A DNA stretch of 49,019 nucleotides, from contig JAFLEE010000032.1 in NCBI GenBank assembly GCA_017302015.1, forward strand, positions 1 to 49,019, given 5' to 3'. Made by a program: the position numbers and the translations under genes. Source of the DNA: Spirochaetota bacterium. GTDB lineage: Bacteria; Spirochaetota; UBA12135; COTS27; JAFLEE01. How positions within the stretch are numbered: position 1 is the stretch's first letter; each line of letters opens with the position of its first letter. This document shows positions 40,097 through 49,019 of this stretch, piece after piece. The notes beneath the pieces were generated by a model, which did no database searches, was not told the origin of the DNA, and worked only from the letters and a program-made list of their open reading frames with translations.

Positions 40097-40115
40097 GATC
40101 GGAAAGTTTCCGATC
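40097..40115. promoter_or_regulatory. Near-perfect dyad, operator-like
   Basis: GATCGGAAA-G-TTTCCGATC, nine-base arms around one base, in the 234-base spacer between the divergent acyltransferase-lipase gene and the small helical protein. The one-base centre makes an RNA hairpin unlikely and suits a dimeric DNA-binding regulator acting on one or both genes. No promoter boxes are certain nearby. Confidence 0.45.
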
Positions 40116-40199
40116 GCGGATGCCGAAATAGAAAGCACCCCCCGGGGAAAGAATTCAGCCAGGAAGGCGAAGCCGGGATCCCCAAGCCACGGAAGGCGC

Positions 40200-40562
40200 A
40201 TGCAGAAAACCAGGAACCTCCTCCAACCCGTCACCGATGCCGAGCACCTCCTGCTGCTGCAGGAGGTCCGCATCCTGCGGGAATACCAGGCCTTCATCCG
40301 CCGCGCGCTTCCCCAGCTCACCAAGGCCATCCCGGTGATGCGGGTCAAAGAGGCCCTGCCCCACGTGCGTCGCATCCTGGAGCACGGGGGCGACGGGGTG
40401 GACCGCACGCTCCATTTCAAGAACCGCCAGCACGAATACCTGCGGGATTGGGAGCGCCGGGAGAAGATCCACCTCGCCTCCCGCGTGGGCCCCAAGGACC
40501 AGGTGGGCCGCCTCCTGAAGATCGCCGATATCCTCACGGCGGTGAAGAAACAGCTCAATTGA
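40200..40562 (+). CDS. Small alpha-helical protein of unknown function
   Basis: 120 residues from ATG 40200, which has GGAAGG just before it; the frame is open further upstream but without ribosome site or sense. The sequence is charged and helical throughout: AEHLLLLQEVRILREYQAFIRRALPQLTKAIPVMRVKEALPHVRRILEHGG, then DRTLHFKNRQHEYLRDWERREKIH, and a C-terminal QVGRLLKIADILTAVKKQL. It has no signal or membrane segment. I do not recognise it. Fumarase follows 42 bases on, with a short GGGG/CCCC hairpin between, so co-transcription is possible. Confidence 0.65.
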   Translation: MQKTRNLLQPVTDAEHLLLLQEVRILREYQAFIRRALPQLTKAIPVMRVKEALPHVRRILEHGGDGVDRTLHFKNRQHEYLRDWERREKIHLASRVGPKDQVGRLLKIADILTAVKKQLN

Positions 40563-40604
40563 CGCGGGGATGAAACCCCGGCGGGCCCACGTTACACTTG
40601 GGCC

Positions 40605-42215
40605 ATGGAATTCAAGCACCAGAGCCTCTTCGAGCACGGCCACGAAACGACCCCCTGGGAATCGATCGGAAAAGGCGGCATCTCCGTCCTGAACCTGGAC
40701 GGCCGCGAATTCCTTTCCGTAGACCCGGCCGTCCTGCGCGCCCTCGCGAAACGGGCCTTTTCCGATATCCAATTTTTCCTGCGGCCGGCCCATCTGGAGC
40801 AGGTCGCCGCCATCCTCGACGACCCCGAGGCCTCCGACAACGACCGGTTCGTCGCCGCCTCGATGCTCCAGAACGCCGCGATCTCCGCCCGGGGGGAACT
40901 CCCGTTCTGCCAAGACACGGGAACCGCCATCGTCATGGGTTGGAAAGGGGAGGGGGTGCTCACGGGCGCCGACGACGAGGCGGCCCTCTCCCGGGGGATC
41001 TACGACATCTACCAGGAAGCGAACCTCCGCTACTCCCAGAACGCCGCCCTCGATATGTTCCGGGAAGTGAATACCGGCACCAATCTTCCCGCCCAAATCG
41101 ACCTCTATACCAAGCCCGGCGCCGCATACGAGTTCCTCTTCATGGCCAAGGGCGGCGGGTCGGCCAATAAGACCTACCTCTACCAGCAGACGCGTTCTTT
41201 GCTCACCCCCGCGACGCTCTCCAAGTTCCTCTTCGAAAAACTCTTCGATTTGGGTACTTCCGCCTGCCCCCCCTACCACCTCACCGTGGTCATCGGGGGC
41301 ACCTCGGCCGAGGCGAATTTGAAGACCGTGAAATTGGCTTCCGCGAAATTTTACGACGACCTCCCCACCACGGGGAACGCGCTGGGCCGGGCCTTCCGCG
41401 ACCTCGAATGGGAAGCCAAGATCTTCGAATTGGCGCAGCAGACGAAGATCGGGGCCCAGTTCGGGGGGAAGTACTTCGCCCTCGACGTGCGCGTCATCCG
41501 CCTGCCCCGCCACGGCGCCTCATGCCCCGTCGGGTTGGGCGTCTCGTGCTCCGCCGACCGGCAGGTACGGGCCCGCATCACCCGGGAAGGGGCCTTCATC
41601 GAGGCGCTGGAACGCAGGCCGGAGCGCTACCTGGAAAAGGCCAACGCGGTGCGCCTGGAAAAGCCCATCGAGATCGACCTCGACCACGGGATCGACCAAG
41701 TCGTGGCCGAGCTTTCTAAATACCCCGTGAAGACCCGGGTGCTGCTATCGGGCACCCTCATCGTCGCCCGGGATATCGCCCACGCCCGGTTGAAAGAACT
41801 CCTCGACAGCGGCAAACCCCTTCCCGACTATTTCTCCAAGCACCCCATCTATTATGCCGGCCCGGCCAAGACGCCCGCCGGTATGGCCACGGGGTCCTTC
41901 GGTCCCACGACCGCGGGGCGGATGGACGCCTACATCGAACCCTTCATGGCGTTGGGCGCTTCTCGGGTCACCCTGGCCAAGGGCAATCGGAGCAAGGTCG
42001 TCGCCGAATCCTGTAAAAAATATAAGGGTTTCTACCTGGGCTCAATCGGTGGCCCGGCAGCCCTTTTAGCCCACGCAAATATAAAGTCCATGGAATTAGT
42101 AGACTTTGAGGATTTGGGAATGGAAGCCATTCGACGCATCCGCGTCGAGAAATTCCCGGCGTTTATCATCTGCGACGATAAAGGAAACGATTTTTTTGCC
42201 GAAATAAGAGGGTAG
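40605..42215 (+). CDS. Class I ([4Fe-4S]) fumarate hydratase
   Basis: 536 residues. Single-chain class I fumarase, interconverting fumarate and malate in the TCA cycle. N-terminal alpha-type domain: [10 protein letters not shown] (first cluster Cys), [18 protein letters not shown], and [19 protein letters not shown] with a second Cys. The third is in [15 protein letters not shown]. The beta-type domain holds [24 protein letters not shown] and [26 protein letters not shown]. Complete and normal in length. The final ~70 codons (about 42000-42215) use AT-rich codons (TTA, ATA, GTA, AGA) that are rare in the rest of the gene; see findings. The ribosome site is weak. Confidence 0.95.
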   Translation: MEFKHQSLFEHGHETTPWESIGKGGISVLNLDGREFLSVDPAVLRALAKRAFSDIQFFLRPAHLEQVAAILDDPEASDNDRFVAASMLQNAAISARGELPFCQDTGTAIVMGWKGEGVLTGADDEAALSRGIYDIYQEANLRYSQNAALDMFREVNTGTNLPAQIDLYTKPGAAYEFLFMAKGGGSANKTYLYQQTRSLLTPATLSKFLFEKLFDLGTSACPPYHLTVVIGGTSAEANLKTVKLASAKFYDDLPTTGNALGRAFRDLEWEAKIFELAQQTKIGAQFGGKYFALDVRVIRLPRHGASCPVGLGVSCSADRQVRARITREGAFIEALERRPERYLEKANAVRLEKPIEIDLDHGIDQVVAELSKYPVKTRVLLSGTLIVARDIAHARLKELLDSGKPLPDYFSKHPIYYAGPAKTPAGMATGSFGPTTAGRMDAYIEPFMALGASRVTLAKGNRSKVVAESCKKYKGFYLGSIGGPAALLAHANIKSMELVDFEDLGMEAIRRIRVEKFPAFIICDDKGNDFFAEIRG

Positions 42216-42300
42216 GCCCCATTGAAACCCGGGGGCCTCGGTTTGTCAATAACGGTTACATGCGACCGGTGAAAAATTTGGCACACCAAGAGAAGCCCCC

Positions 42301-42942
42301 GTGTTCAATGAAGATATGAACGGCCAAGGACCCATGCCCAGCACCCTCGAACGGCATCTGCCGCTCTTTCCGCTCAGCGCGGTGGTCTTCCCCGGCCAAG
42401 AGGCTCGCCTCACCATCATCGAACCCCGCTACCGGCAACTCATCCACGAGAGCGACCAGAACGGCCTCACCTTCGGCCTCACCGCGCTCCTGGGAGAAGA
42501 ACTCTCCGTGTTCGGCACAGAGGTCGAACTCCTGCGCATCGAAAAAATCCACGAAGACGGGCACCTCATCATCTTGGTGCGGGGCCAGACCCCCTTCCGA
42601 ATCCTCCATTACTACCGGCAATTGCCCGAGCGGCTCTACCCGGGCGGCGAGATCCAGTCCATGCCCATGGGGGCTCCGGCCGAGACCGAACTCCAGAAGC
42701 GCCTGGCCGCCACGTATCTCTTGGTGAGCGATCTCCTGCCGGTGCAGGGCGAGACCATCGATTTGAATCTTCCCTATCCTTCCTGGCAATTCGGCCTCAG
42801 CGTGGGCCTCTCCATGAAGCAGAAGATCAAACTCCTTTCGCTCCCCACCGAGAGCGAGCGCCAGCGGCTCCTCCTCGCCTACCTGACCGAATTGCTCCCC
42901 GCCCTGGAAAAAGCCGTGCGCGACGGCCGTCGCGCGTCCTAG
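42301..42942 (+). CDS. LON substrate-binding-domain protein
   Basis: 213 residues. LON N-terminal domain (PUA-like) only: LPLFPLSAVVFPGQEARLTIIEPRYRQLI (about 20-48), FGLTALLGEE, then LVRGQTPFRILHYYRQLPERLYPGGEI, and a helical C-terminal half ending in RQRLLLAYLTELLPALEKAV. No ATPase or protease part, as in stand-alone LON-domain proteins whose role is unknown. The start is uncertain: GTG 42301 (AGAGAAG before it), ATG 42316, or ATG 42334 (CAAGGA before it) are all possible. It lies 85 bases after fumarase; an AAACC/GGTTT hairpin between may be a weak terminator. Confidence 0.87.
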   Translation: MFNEDMNGQGPMPSTLERHLPLFPLSAVVFPGQEARLTIIEPRYRQLIHESDQNGLTFGLTALLGEELSVFGTEVELLRIEKIHEDGHLIILVRGQTPFRILHYYRQLPERLYPGGEIQSMPMGAPAETELQKRLAATYLLVSDLLPVQGETIDLNLPYPSWQFGLSVGLSMKQKIKLLSLPTESERQRLLLAYLTELLPALEKAVRDGRRAS

Positions 42943-43000
42943 AAGGTGTCCCATTCCCGCGAAACGCCTCTTCGGCGCGGGGCAGGGCGGTGCGCAGCGC

Positions 43001-43909
43001 TCAGGGCGCTTCGGGTTCCCGCAGAAGCAGGGGGATCCCCTTCCAATCGATTTTTTGTTTGCGGACCCACGCCTCGAGGCCTCGGGCGACGCGAACGGGC
43101 ACCCGCGGACTAAACGACCCGGCCGCGCCGATCCCCACCAGGGTCGCTCCGGCCAGGAGGAACTCGAGGGCGTCGTCGGTGTTGCGGATGCCCCCCAGGC
43201 CCAGCACGGGGATCTTCACCGCCCGGCAGACCTGGTAGACCATGCGCAGCGCGATGGGTTTGATGCCGGGTCCGCTATAGCCGCCGGTCACCCGGGCGAT
43301 GCTCGGCCGGCGCGAGGCGACGTTGATTTGCATGCCGAGGAACGTGTTCACCAAGGACACGGCGCTGGCGCCCCCGTTCTCGCAGGCCTTGGCCATGTCG
43401 GTGATGGAGGTGACGTTCGGGGACAATTTGGGCATGAGGGGTTTGGTCGCCACCGCGGCGCAAGCCTGGACGAGTTTCTCCAGGAGCGCGGGATCGCTGC
43501 CGAACTCCACGCGACCGCCGTGGACGTTGGGGCAACTGACGTTGAGTTCGATGAGGTCGACCGCGGCCACGGTGTTCATCGCCCGCACGAGGGCGACATA
43601 ATCCTCGATCTGGTTCCCCGCCAGGTTCGCGATGACCCGGGTGCCGATGCGGGGCAGTTCGGGGGCGATGCGCTCCATGAAATACGCGAGGCCATCGTTC
43701 TGCAGGCCCACGGAATTGATGAGGCCCGCTTCGGTCTCGGTGATGCGGTACATCGGATTGCCGGGGCGCGGTTCGAGGGTGAGGGCCTTGAGGGTGACCG
43801 CCCCGAGGCGGGAGGGGTCCGCGAGGAAACGGCTCTCCAGGCCGTACCCGGCGGTGCCCGCGGCCGCCACGACGGGGTTCTTGAATGGGATTCCGGCGAA
43901 ATCGATCAC
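43001..43909 (-). CDS. pyrD: Dihydroorotate dehydrogenase (class 1B)
   Basis: 302 residues. Oxidises dihydroorotate to orotate in pyrimidine synthesis, FMN-dependent. Landmarks: FAGIPFKNPVVAAAGTAGYG at the start, then ALTLEPRPGNPMYRI, GLINSVGLQNDG (substrate loop) and the catalytic Cys126 in ELNVSCPNVHGG. Also present are MPKLSPNVT, NTFLGM and LGLGGIRNTDDALEFLLAGA. The Cys base and length fit class 1B, which normally pairs with PyrK; pyrK is not in the window. The start is GTG 43909, with GTGGAGG upstream. Its ribosome site overlaps the presumed start region of the divergent gene at 43922. Confidence 0.95.
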   Translation of the reverse strand: MIDFAGIPFKNPVVAAAGTAGYGLESRFLADPSRLGAVTLKALTLEPRPGNPMYRITETEAGLINSVGLQNDGLAYFMERIAPELPRIGTRVIANLAGNQIEDYVALVRAMNTVAAVDLIELNVSCPNVHGGRVEFGSDPALLEKLVQACAAVATKPLMPKLSPNVTSITDMAKACENGGASAVSLVNTFLGMQINVASRRPSIARVTGGYSGPGIKPIALRMVYQVCRAVKIPVLGLGGIRNTDDALEFLLAGATLVGIGAAGSFSPRVPVRVARGLEAWVRKQKIDWKGIPLLLREPEAP

Positions 43910-43921
43910 GGAAGGGCCTCC

Positions 43922-45778
43922 ACGGGAAGACGGCGTTCGTCGAATTATACCTTTTGGCTGGGGCTCCTGTTCGCGGTCTTGGCCGTGCCGCTTTTCGCAT
44001 CGGTGGTGTGGGAACCCGCCTACCGCCTGGGCTCGACGAACCGGAACCTGCAGAACCCCATGGTCGTCGGCGACGGGCCGGGGGCCTGGCTATTCTGGCA
44101 GGAGGGCCGCGGGGAGGGCCAAGCGCCCCGGCGCCTCTTGCGTTTCACCCGATTGGAGGGCCCCCCGGAGAACCTCGCTAATTCCCTCACGGTGCTGGAG
44201 GTCCCCACCGATCGTTCCCTCATGGCCAGCGCCATCCCCGTCGGGAAGGCGGAGGTGGCCCTGGCTTGCGTGGACGGGGAGGGCCAGGTCTTGGTGCTGC
44301 GGGGATCCCCCGCCCAGAATCAATGGGAGGCCCCGCGGCGCGTGACCCGCAGCGCGGGATCCTGCTTCCAACCTTCCCTCCTGTACCAACCGGGCACGGG
44401 GGCGCTCCATATTTTTTTCGTGGAGGAGAGCGGCGGGGCTTGGCGGCTCATGCTGGTCTCCTTTGTGGACCAGTCCGGGGTGGTGGGCGGCCCCTTCGTG
44501 CTCTCCGAATCGACCCTCACGGGCGAATTGCCGTTCGCGCCCCGGGCGGTGGAAGCCGGCCCGCAGGTTTGGGTCTTTTACCAGGCCCGCCCGCGGTGGC
44601 AAAAAGACCGCGCGCCCCGCGAGAGCATCCGCCGCCTCGTGCTGGAGGGGCCGAGCCTCGCGCCCGTGGAAGATACCCGAATCTCCGCCCCCGATGAGCG
44701 GGGTTTCGAGCCCACGCCGGTGCACTGGCGCGACCAGATCGCGCTCTTCTGGCGGCGGCAAGAGGGGGCGCACTGGTCGCTTTCGACCCAATCCTGGAAA
44801 CTCCAGAAGGAAACCGAGAAGACCCGCCACGGGCAAAAACGCGCGGCATGGATCAGCCGCGGCCAAGCCGAAAACTTGCCCTCCGTCCTCATGGACCCTT
44901 TCCTCTCCGGCATCGACCTCTGGGGATCCCGTCTCTATCTGGGCGCCTCGGGCACCGTCGAAGGGCACCCAGGGTTCTCCCTGCGTTCCCTCGATCTTTC
45001 CACCGGGAGATGGAGTTCGGAGCAACTCATCGAACGGGATGGCGTCGTCTTGGGCAGTCGGGTGGTGGAGGGGCCGGAGGGGCGCCTGCTGATCCAGGAA
45101 CTCGACCGCTCCACGAGGGGCCTGGAATGCTTGGTGGAAGACACCCGGGTCGCTCCGCCTCGATTCACCCAGGTGCCGGATCCCGAGACGTGGTATGACG
45201 ATCGGTCGCTGCCGATCGCCTGGCGCGCGCCCGTGGATCCCTCCGGGGTGGCGGGATACGGATTCGTCGTCAGCCCCCGCCCAGACACAAAGGCCCCGCT
45301 GGCCACCCTCGGGGAGTTCCAGACCCGGCTCGATCTCGGCCCCTGGCTCGCCGAAGGCACGAATTATTTCCATCTCGCCGCCTGGGACCGGGCCGGGAAC
45401 GTGAGCGCGGTGGTTTCCACCCGGATCCTGGTGGACCGCCTGCCCCCGACCCTCGTGTCCCTCTGGTCGCTCAGCCACGCCGAAGCCCATTGGTCCTCCA
45501 ACGCCCGGGTGATCCTGCGCGTGCATGCCGAGAGCCAGCGGGGCGGGGCGCTTCAGTACGGGTGGGCCGTTTTCCCCTCCCTGCCGACGGCCGAGGAGGC
45601 CCTCGAGCAGATCGGCAAGAGGCCCCCTCTCCCTTCGTCCCTGTTCACGGCCCAATGCCGCTTCGTCGGTACGAATGTGATCGCGGTCTCCGCGCGAGAT
45701 GACCGCGGTCGGTGGAGCCAACCGGGATTCCACGAGGTGTGGGTGGAGGGTGCGGCATCCTTGGCGGAGGCCCCATGA
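43922..45778 (+). CDS. Secreted or membrane-anchored beta-rich protein of unknown function (start uncertain)
   Basis: About 618 residues. The coding frame is convincing from the hydrophobic N-terminal segment NYTFWLGLLFAVLAVPLFASVVW, preceded by a basic RRR, which is a signal or anchor. The body is beta-rich: LFWQEGRGEGQ, HIFFVEESGGAWRLMLV, VWVFYQARPRWQ and similar strand repeats suggest a propeller. A fibronectin/Ig-like section follows (IAWRAPVDPSGVAGYGFVV, FHLAAWDRAGNVSAVVSTRI). No ATG, GTG or TTG occurs in frame between 43880 and the anchor. The nearest candidates are ACG 43922 (GGAAGGG six bases before) or CTG 43958. The stop overlaps the start of the next gene (ATGA). No family was recognised. 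Confidence 0.7.
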   Translation, partial: TGRRRSSNYTFWLGLLFAVLAVPLFASVVWEPAYRLGSTNRNLQNPMVVGDGPGAWLFWQEGRGEGQAPRRLLRFTRLEGPPENLANSLTVLEVPTDRSLMASAIPVGKAEVALACVDGEGQVLVLRGSPAQNQWEAPRRVTRSAGSCFQPSLLYQPGTGALHIFFVEESGGAWRLMLVSFVDQSGVVGGPFVLSESTLTGELPFAPRAVEAGPQVWVFYQARPRWQKDRAPRESIRRLVLEGPSLAPVEDTRISAPDERGFEPTPVHWRDQIALFWRRQEGAHWSLSTQSWKLQKETEKTRHGQKRAAWISRGQAENLPSVLMDPFLSGIDLWGSRLYLGASGTVEGHPGFSLRSLDLSTGRWSSEQLIERDGVVLGSRVVEGPEGRLLIQELDRSTRGLECLVEDTRVAPPRFTQVPDPETWYDDRSLPIAWRAPVDPSGVAGYGFVVSPRPDTKAPLATLGEFQTRLDLGPWLAEGTNYFHLAAWDRAGNVSAVVSTRILVDRLPPTLVSLWSLSHAEAHWSSNARVILRVHAESQRGGALQYGWAVFPSLPTAEEALEQIGKRPPLPSSLFTAQCRFVGTNVIAVSARDDRGRWSQPGFHEVWVEGAASLAEAP

Positions 45779-48174
45779 CCGGCGCCGCCCGGGCGGGCCT
45801 CCTCCTGCTGCTCACCGCGATGGCCTCGGGCGAGGATCCCGGTGAGCGCGCGGCGTTCCCCACGTCGACGGGCTATTCGGCCGCCGTGGACGAGACCCAC
45901 CGGGCCATGGCCCAAGCCTTCATCGGCAGCATGAGTTGGACGATCCGCCCGGATCTCGATGGGGCCTCCGCCCCTTGGATCAGACCGACGCGTCGCCTGA
46001 TGCCCCTCCACGCCCTCGAGGACGGGAGCGCCCGAAGCGCCGGTTTCCTTCCGCTCTACCCCGTCCGCTCGGTGATCCTGGAGACCCGGAAACAACGCCT
46101 GCGCAACGAGAACCAGTTCTTCGGCGCGCGCATCGTCTTGGCGCGCGGGGTCGACCAAGAGGCCCTCATCGCCGACCTGGAGGGCCGCTATGGGGGCAGT
46201 TTCGAGATCCACTGGGCCGCGACGGCGGATGAAGCGGTGCGCGCCGTGAAAACCGGCCAATCCCCCTTCACCTTCCTCGACAGCGACCTGGCCCTCCAAG
46301 CCGCGGCGGGCGACGCCGATCTCCAGGTGACCTGGAAATGGCTGGAGAATCTGGCGAGCGTCCGCTGGGTGGGGTGGAAAGCCGCCGACGCCGCGAAGGA
46401 GGAGGGTCCGGACGGGCGTTGGGAGAGGCCCCTGTCCGTGCGCTGGGCCACCTGGCTCTCCGATCGCCATGAGACGGGGCCCTGGAGGATCCTCCAGCGC
46501 GCCTGGGACCTTACTTATGCGAATTACCTGGTTCAATGCGGCCCCCAGGCCAAGGCGGCCGACGCCCTCGGCCAGGTGTGGCGCACGCGCGAAGGAAACC
46601 GCCGCTACGAGGAGCGGCTCGACCGCGTCCTCGGCACCAACGCCGGGGCGCCCCCGGCGTCCTGGGCGCCGCTCGTCATCGAATACCTCGGGTGGGCGAA
46701 TCCCTTCGAAGTGCGCCTCACCGACCTCGACCGCTTGTACGCGCTCCCCGCCGAGGTCCAAGGGGAGTGGCTCGATCTGGCGCGCAAGAAAGTCCCCCAA
46801 GTCTGGGACCGCTGGGCGAGCCTTCGGGGCGTGGAAAGCCATTTCGCCGGGCTTAAATCCGAGCCCTCCACGGCGTTCGAGGCCGCCCTGACCCCCGAGG
46901 ATCGACGGACGATCCAGCGCCTCTTTTGGAAGAAGCAGGGCGAGACGCTCATGCGCGCGGGGAAGTACGACGAGGCCTGCTCCCTCTTCGAGCGCGTGGT
47001 CCAGGAGGATCCGGAGGACCTCCTCACGCGAAGGCAGCTCGCGGAATCCACCCAGCGCCGGGAGTCGGATCGTCGGGAGTCGATGCTCCGCCTCAACCTG
47101 CTCGCGGCGCGGGAAGCGGCCCGTTCTTCCATGGCCCGGGGGGATGATGCGGGGGCCCTCGAGGCCTGGCGACGGGTCCTCGCCGTATTGCCGGGCGACC
47201 CCGAGGCGCGGCGGGAATCCGCCGCCCTGCGCCAGGCTCGGCAGGAGCGGGAACGGCGCGACGAACTGGAGCATTTGGGGAGCCTGCTCGACCAAGGGAT
47301 CTCCCGCTACCAGGATGGCCATCCGGAGAAGGCCGTCCTGCTCCTGGAGAGCCTCCTCGATCTCGCCCCGGGGAATACGAAGGCCCAGGAATACCTGGAA
47401 CTCGCGCGGGGCGCGCTGGCCATGGCCGGCGATGAAGAGGAGGACCCCCGTTCTCCCTATGCGGAGGTCGTGGTCAATCTCCAGAGCAAGGCGAAATCTT
47501 TCGAGGCCCGGGGCCTGTTCCAGGAGGGGGATGAGGAGTGGCGCCGGCTTCTCGCGCTCTTCCCCAAGAACCGGGAGGCCCAGGCGGGGACCCTCCGCTG
47601 CCGGGAGAAAATCGAACCCGGGAGCCTGCGCCGGTGGGCCAACGGGCGCTTGGAGGAAGCGAGCCGCCTGCGCAAAGAGCACCGGATCGTCGAGGCGCGC
47701 ACGGCCGTGGACCAGGTGCGCCGCCTCGACCCCGGCCACCCGGGCTTGAAGGGCTTCGCCGAGCGCGCGGAAACGGTCCCCTCGGCGGCGCCGAAGATCG
47801 ATCCCTCCGACCTCGCGAAATGGTACGACGAGGCCATGAACGCCTACGGCCGCGAAGACCTCGCCGGCGCGCGGGAAATCTACCGCTCGATCCTGGCCAA
47901 GGACCCCGCCCAGGTGCCGGCCCGCCTCTACCTGGACCGCATCGATACGCGGCTTCTCTTCGGCATGGCGACGAACGCGGGCGCGGCGCCCGTCGACAAT
48001 AGCGGCCGCGAAGAGTTCCTTCGGCGGCTGCACCAGCACGCCCTCGACCTCTACAACCAGGGCCGAGTGCTCGACGCCGTGAAGGAATGGGAGCGCATCG
48101 TCAAACTCGATCCCTCCGACAAGCGGGCCCACAATAGCATCCGCCGGGCCCAGGCCCTTCGGCGCCAGCAATAG
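45775..48174 (+). CDS. Exported TPR-repeat protein, partner of the preceding gene
   Basis: 799 residues from ATG 45775, preceded by GGAGG and overlapping the previous stop. Signal peptide MTGAARAGLLLLLTAMASG. The N-terminal half (about 20-380) is unrecognised and contains an SMSWTIRPDLDG-type stretch. From about 385, TPR units appear (LFWKKQGETLMRAGKYDEACSLFERVVQEDPEDLLTRRQLAEST, SMARGDDAGALEAWRRVLAVLPGD, AMNAYGREDLAGAREIYRSILAKDPAQVPARLYLDRID), ending with LHQHALDLYNQGRVLDAVKEWERIVKLDPSDKRA. No catalytic motif was seen. Translational coupling with the propeller-like protein suggests an exported pair, perhaps an envelope complex. Confidence 0.82.
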   Translation: MTGAARAGLLLLLTAMASGEDPGERAAFPTSTGYSAAVDETHRAMAQAFIGSMSWTIRPDLDGASAPWIRPTRRLMPLHALEDGSARSAGFLPLYPVRSVILETRKQRLRNENQFFGARIVLARGVDQEALIADLEGRYGGSFEIHWAATADEAVRAVKTGQSPFTFLDSDLALQAAAGDADLQVTWKWLENLASVRWVGWKAADAAKEEGPDGRWERPLSVRWATWLSDRHETGPWRILQRAWDLTYANYLVQCGPQAKAADALGQVWRTREGNRRYEERLDRVLGTNAGAPPASWAPLVIEYLGWANPFEVRLTDLDRLYALPAEVQGEWLDLARKKVPQVWDRWASLRGVESHFAGLKSEPSTAFEAALTPEDRRTIQRLFWKKQGETLMRAGKYDEACSLFERVVQEDPEDLLTRRQLAESTQRRESDRRESMLRLNLLAAREAARSSMARGDDAGALEAWRRVLAVLPGDPEARRESAALRQARQERERRDELEHLGSLLDQGISRYQDGHPEKAVLLLESLLDLAPGNTKAQEYLELARGALAMAGDEEEDPRSPYAEVVVNLQSKAKSFEARGLFQEGDEEWRRLLALFPKNREAQAGTLRCREKIEPGSLRRWANGRLEEASRLRKEHRIVEARTAVDQVRRLDPGHPGLKGFAERAETVPSAAPKIDPSDLAKWYDEAMNAYGREDLAGAREIYRSILAKDPAQVPARLYLDRIDTRLLFGMATNAGAAPVDNSGREEFLRRLHQHALDLYNQGRVLDAVKEWERIVKLDPSDKRAHNSIRRAQALRRQQ

Positions 48175-48212
48175 CCGCCCCATTCGCTCCTCGGGGACCC
48201 ACGCCCGCGCGC

Positions 48213-48241
48213 GTGAGATTCCGCGCACTCCAAGATATAAT
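48213..48241 (+). promoter_or_regulatory. Candidate promoter of ahcY
   Basis: A perfect TATAAT at 48236-48241, AT-rich against a GC-rich spacer, ends 47 bases before the ahcY ATG. The -35 position 17 bases upstream (48213-48218, GTGAGA) is poor. No SAH-riboswitch consensus was recognised in the leader. Confidence 0.45.
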
Positions 48242-48288
48242 AGCGGGCTTTATCACGAAGCAGGGCGGCAAGGCCGCCGGGAGTTTCC

Positions 48289-49019
<731 letters not shown>

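Noticed and set aside
45553-48228. 891-codon minus-strand frame opposite the TPR protein
   Set aside because: No motif, composition typical of antisense frames; the TPR repeats on the plus strand are clear.
48175-48288. Possible SAH riboswitch before ahcY
   Set aside because: The spacer is short and I could not find the conserved core of that riboswitch; only a -10 box and a small hairpin are visible.

Overview
The window is GC-rich, gene-dense bacterial chromosome with many 1-11 base start/stop overlaps. I find 36 protein-coding genes (the first cut off at the left edge, the last at the right), one tRNA-Val(GAC), and a few structured intergenic elements. I see no insertion sequences, prophage genes, CRISPR or rRNA. 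The host looks like a flagellated, Gram-negative-type heterotroph outside the best-studied phyla. It has a planctomycete/verrucomicrobial-style secreted gene trio (DUF1549/DUF1553, DUF1501, PPC-domain protein), a sialate O-acetylesterase and a secreted glycosidase-like protein. It also has a flagellar switch operon of flbD-fliL-fliM-fliN/fliY type, FabV-type trans-2-enoyl-CoA reductase, class I fumarase and S-adenosylhomocysteinase. I cannot name the phylum from sequence alone.

Layout. 1-3881 (+): a Pro/Ala-rich partial protein, an unrecognised 297-residue protein and a full-length but catalytically degenerate pyruvate phosphate dikinase (PPDK)-like protein, all with overlapping ends. 3872-6525 (-): sialate O-acetylesterase and recX, joined by a GTGA overlap. 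6670-9657 (+): a short-chain dehydrogenase, an AspT/YidE-type exchanger and a small protein. 9654-14925 (-): the DUF1549/DUF1553, DUF1501 and PPC trio. 14926-15296: a 371-base spacer holding a strongly self-complementary element. 15297-18253 (+): thiol peroxidase, a B12-binding radical SAM enzyme and a methyltransferase. 18356-18427 (-): tRNA-Val with its own promoter and hairpin. 18530-21751 (+): a cyclic-nucleotide-binding protein followed by a membrane transporter fused to HEAT-like repeats. 21720-25262 (-): flbD-fliL-fliM-fliN/fliY and an ArgA-like acetyltransferase. 25438-28984 (-): methyltransferase and glycosidase-like protein.

29227-36728 (+) is the metabolic core. It holds fabV, a terminator and a new promoter, then acyl-CoA dehydrogenase, an ETF:quinone oxidoreductase-like flavoprotein with a two-cluster ferredoxin tail, and divergent ETF beta and alpha subunits. 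Together these form a complete path for electrons between acyl-CoA/enoyl-CoA and the membrane or ferredoxin pool. 36732-39965 (-): a TPR lipoprotein/periplasmic protein and an acyltransferase-lipase fusion. 40200-42942 (+): a small helical protein, class I fumarase and a LON-domain protein. 43001-43909 (-): pyrD. 43922-48174 (+): two secreted orphan proteins. 48289-end (+): ahcY.

The best candidates for something undescribed are the dead PPDK paralogue with its orphan partner, the divergent ACAD/ETF/ETF-QO-ferredoxin cluster, the acyltransferase-lipase fusion, and the foldable intergenic element at 15079-15209.
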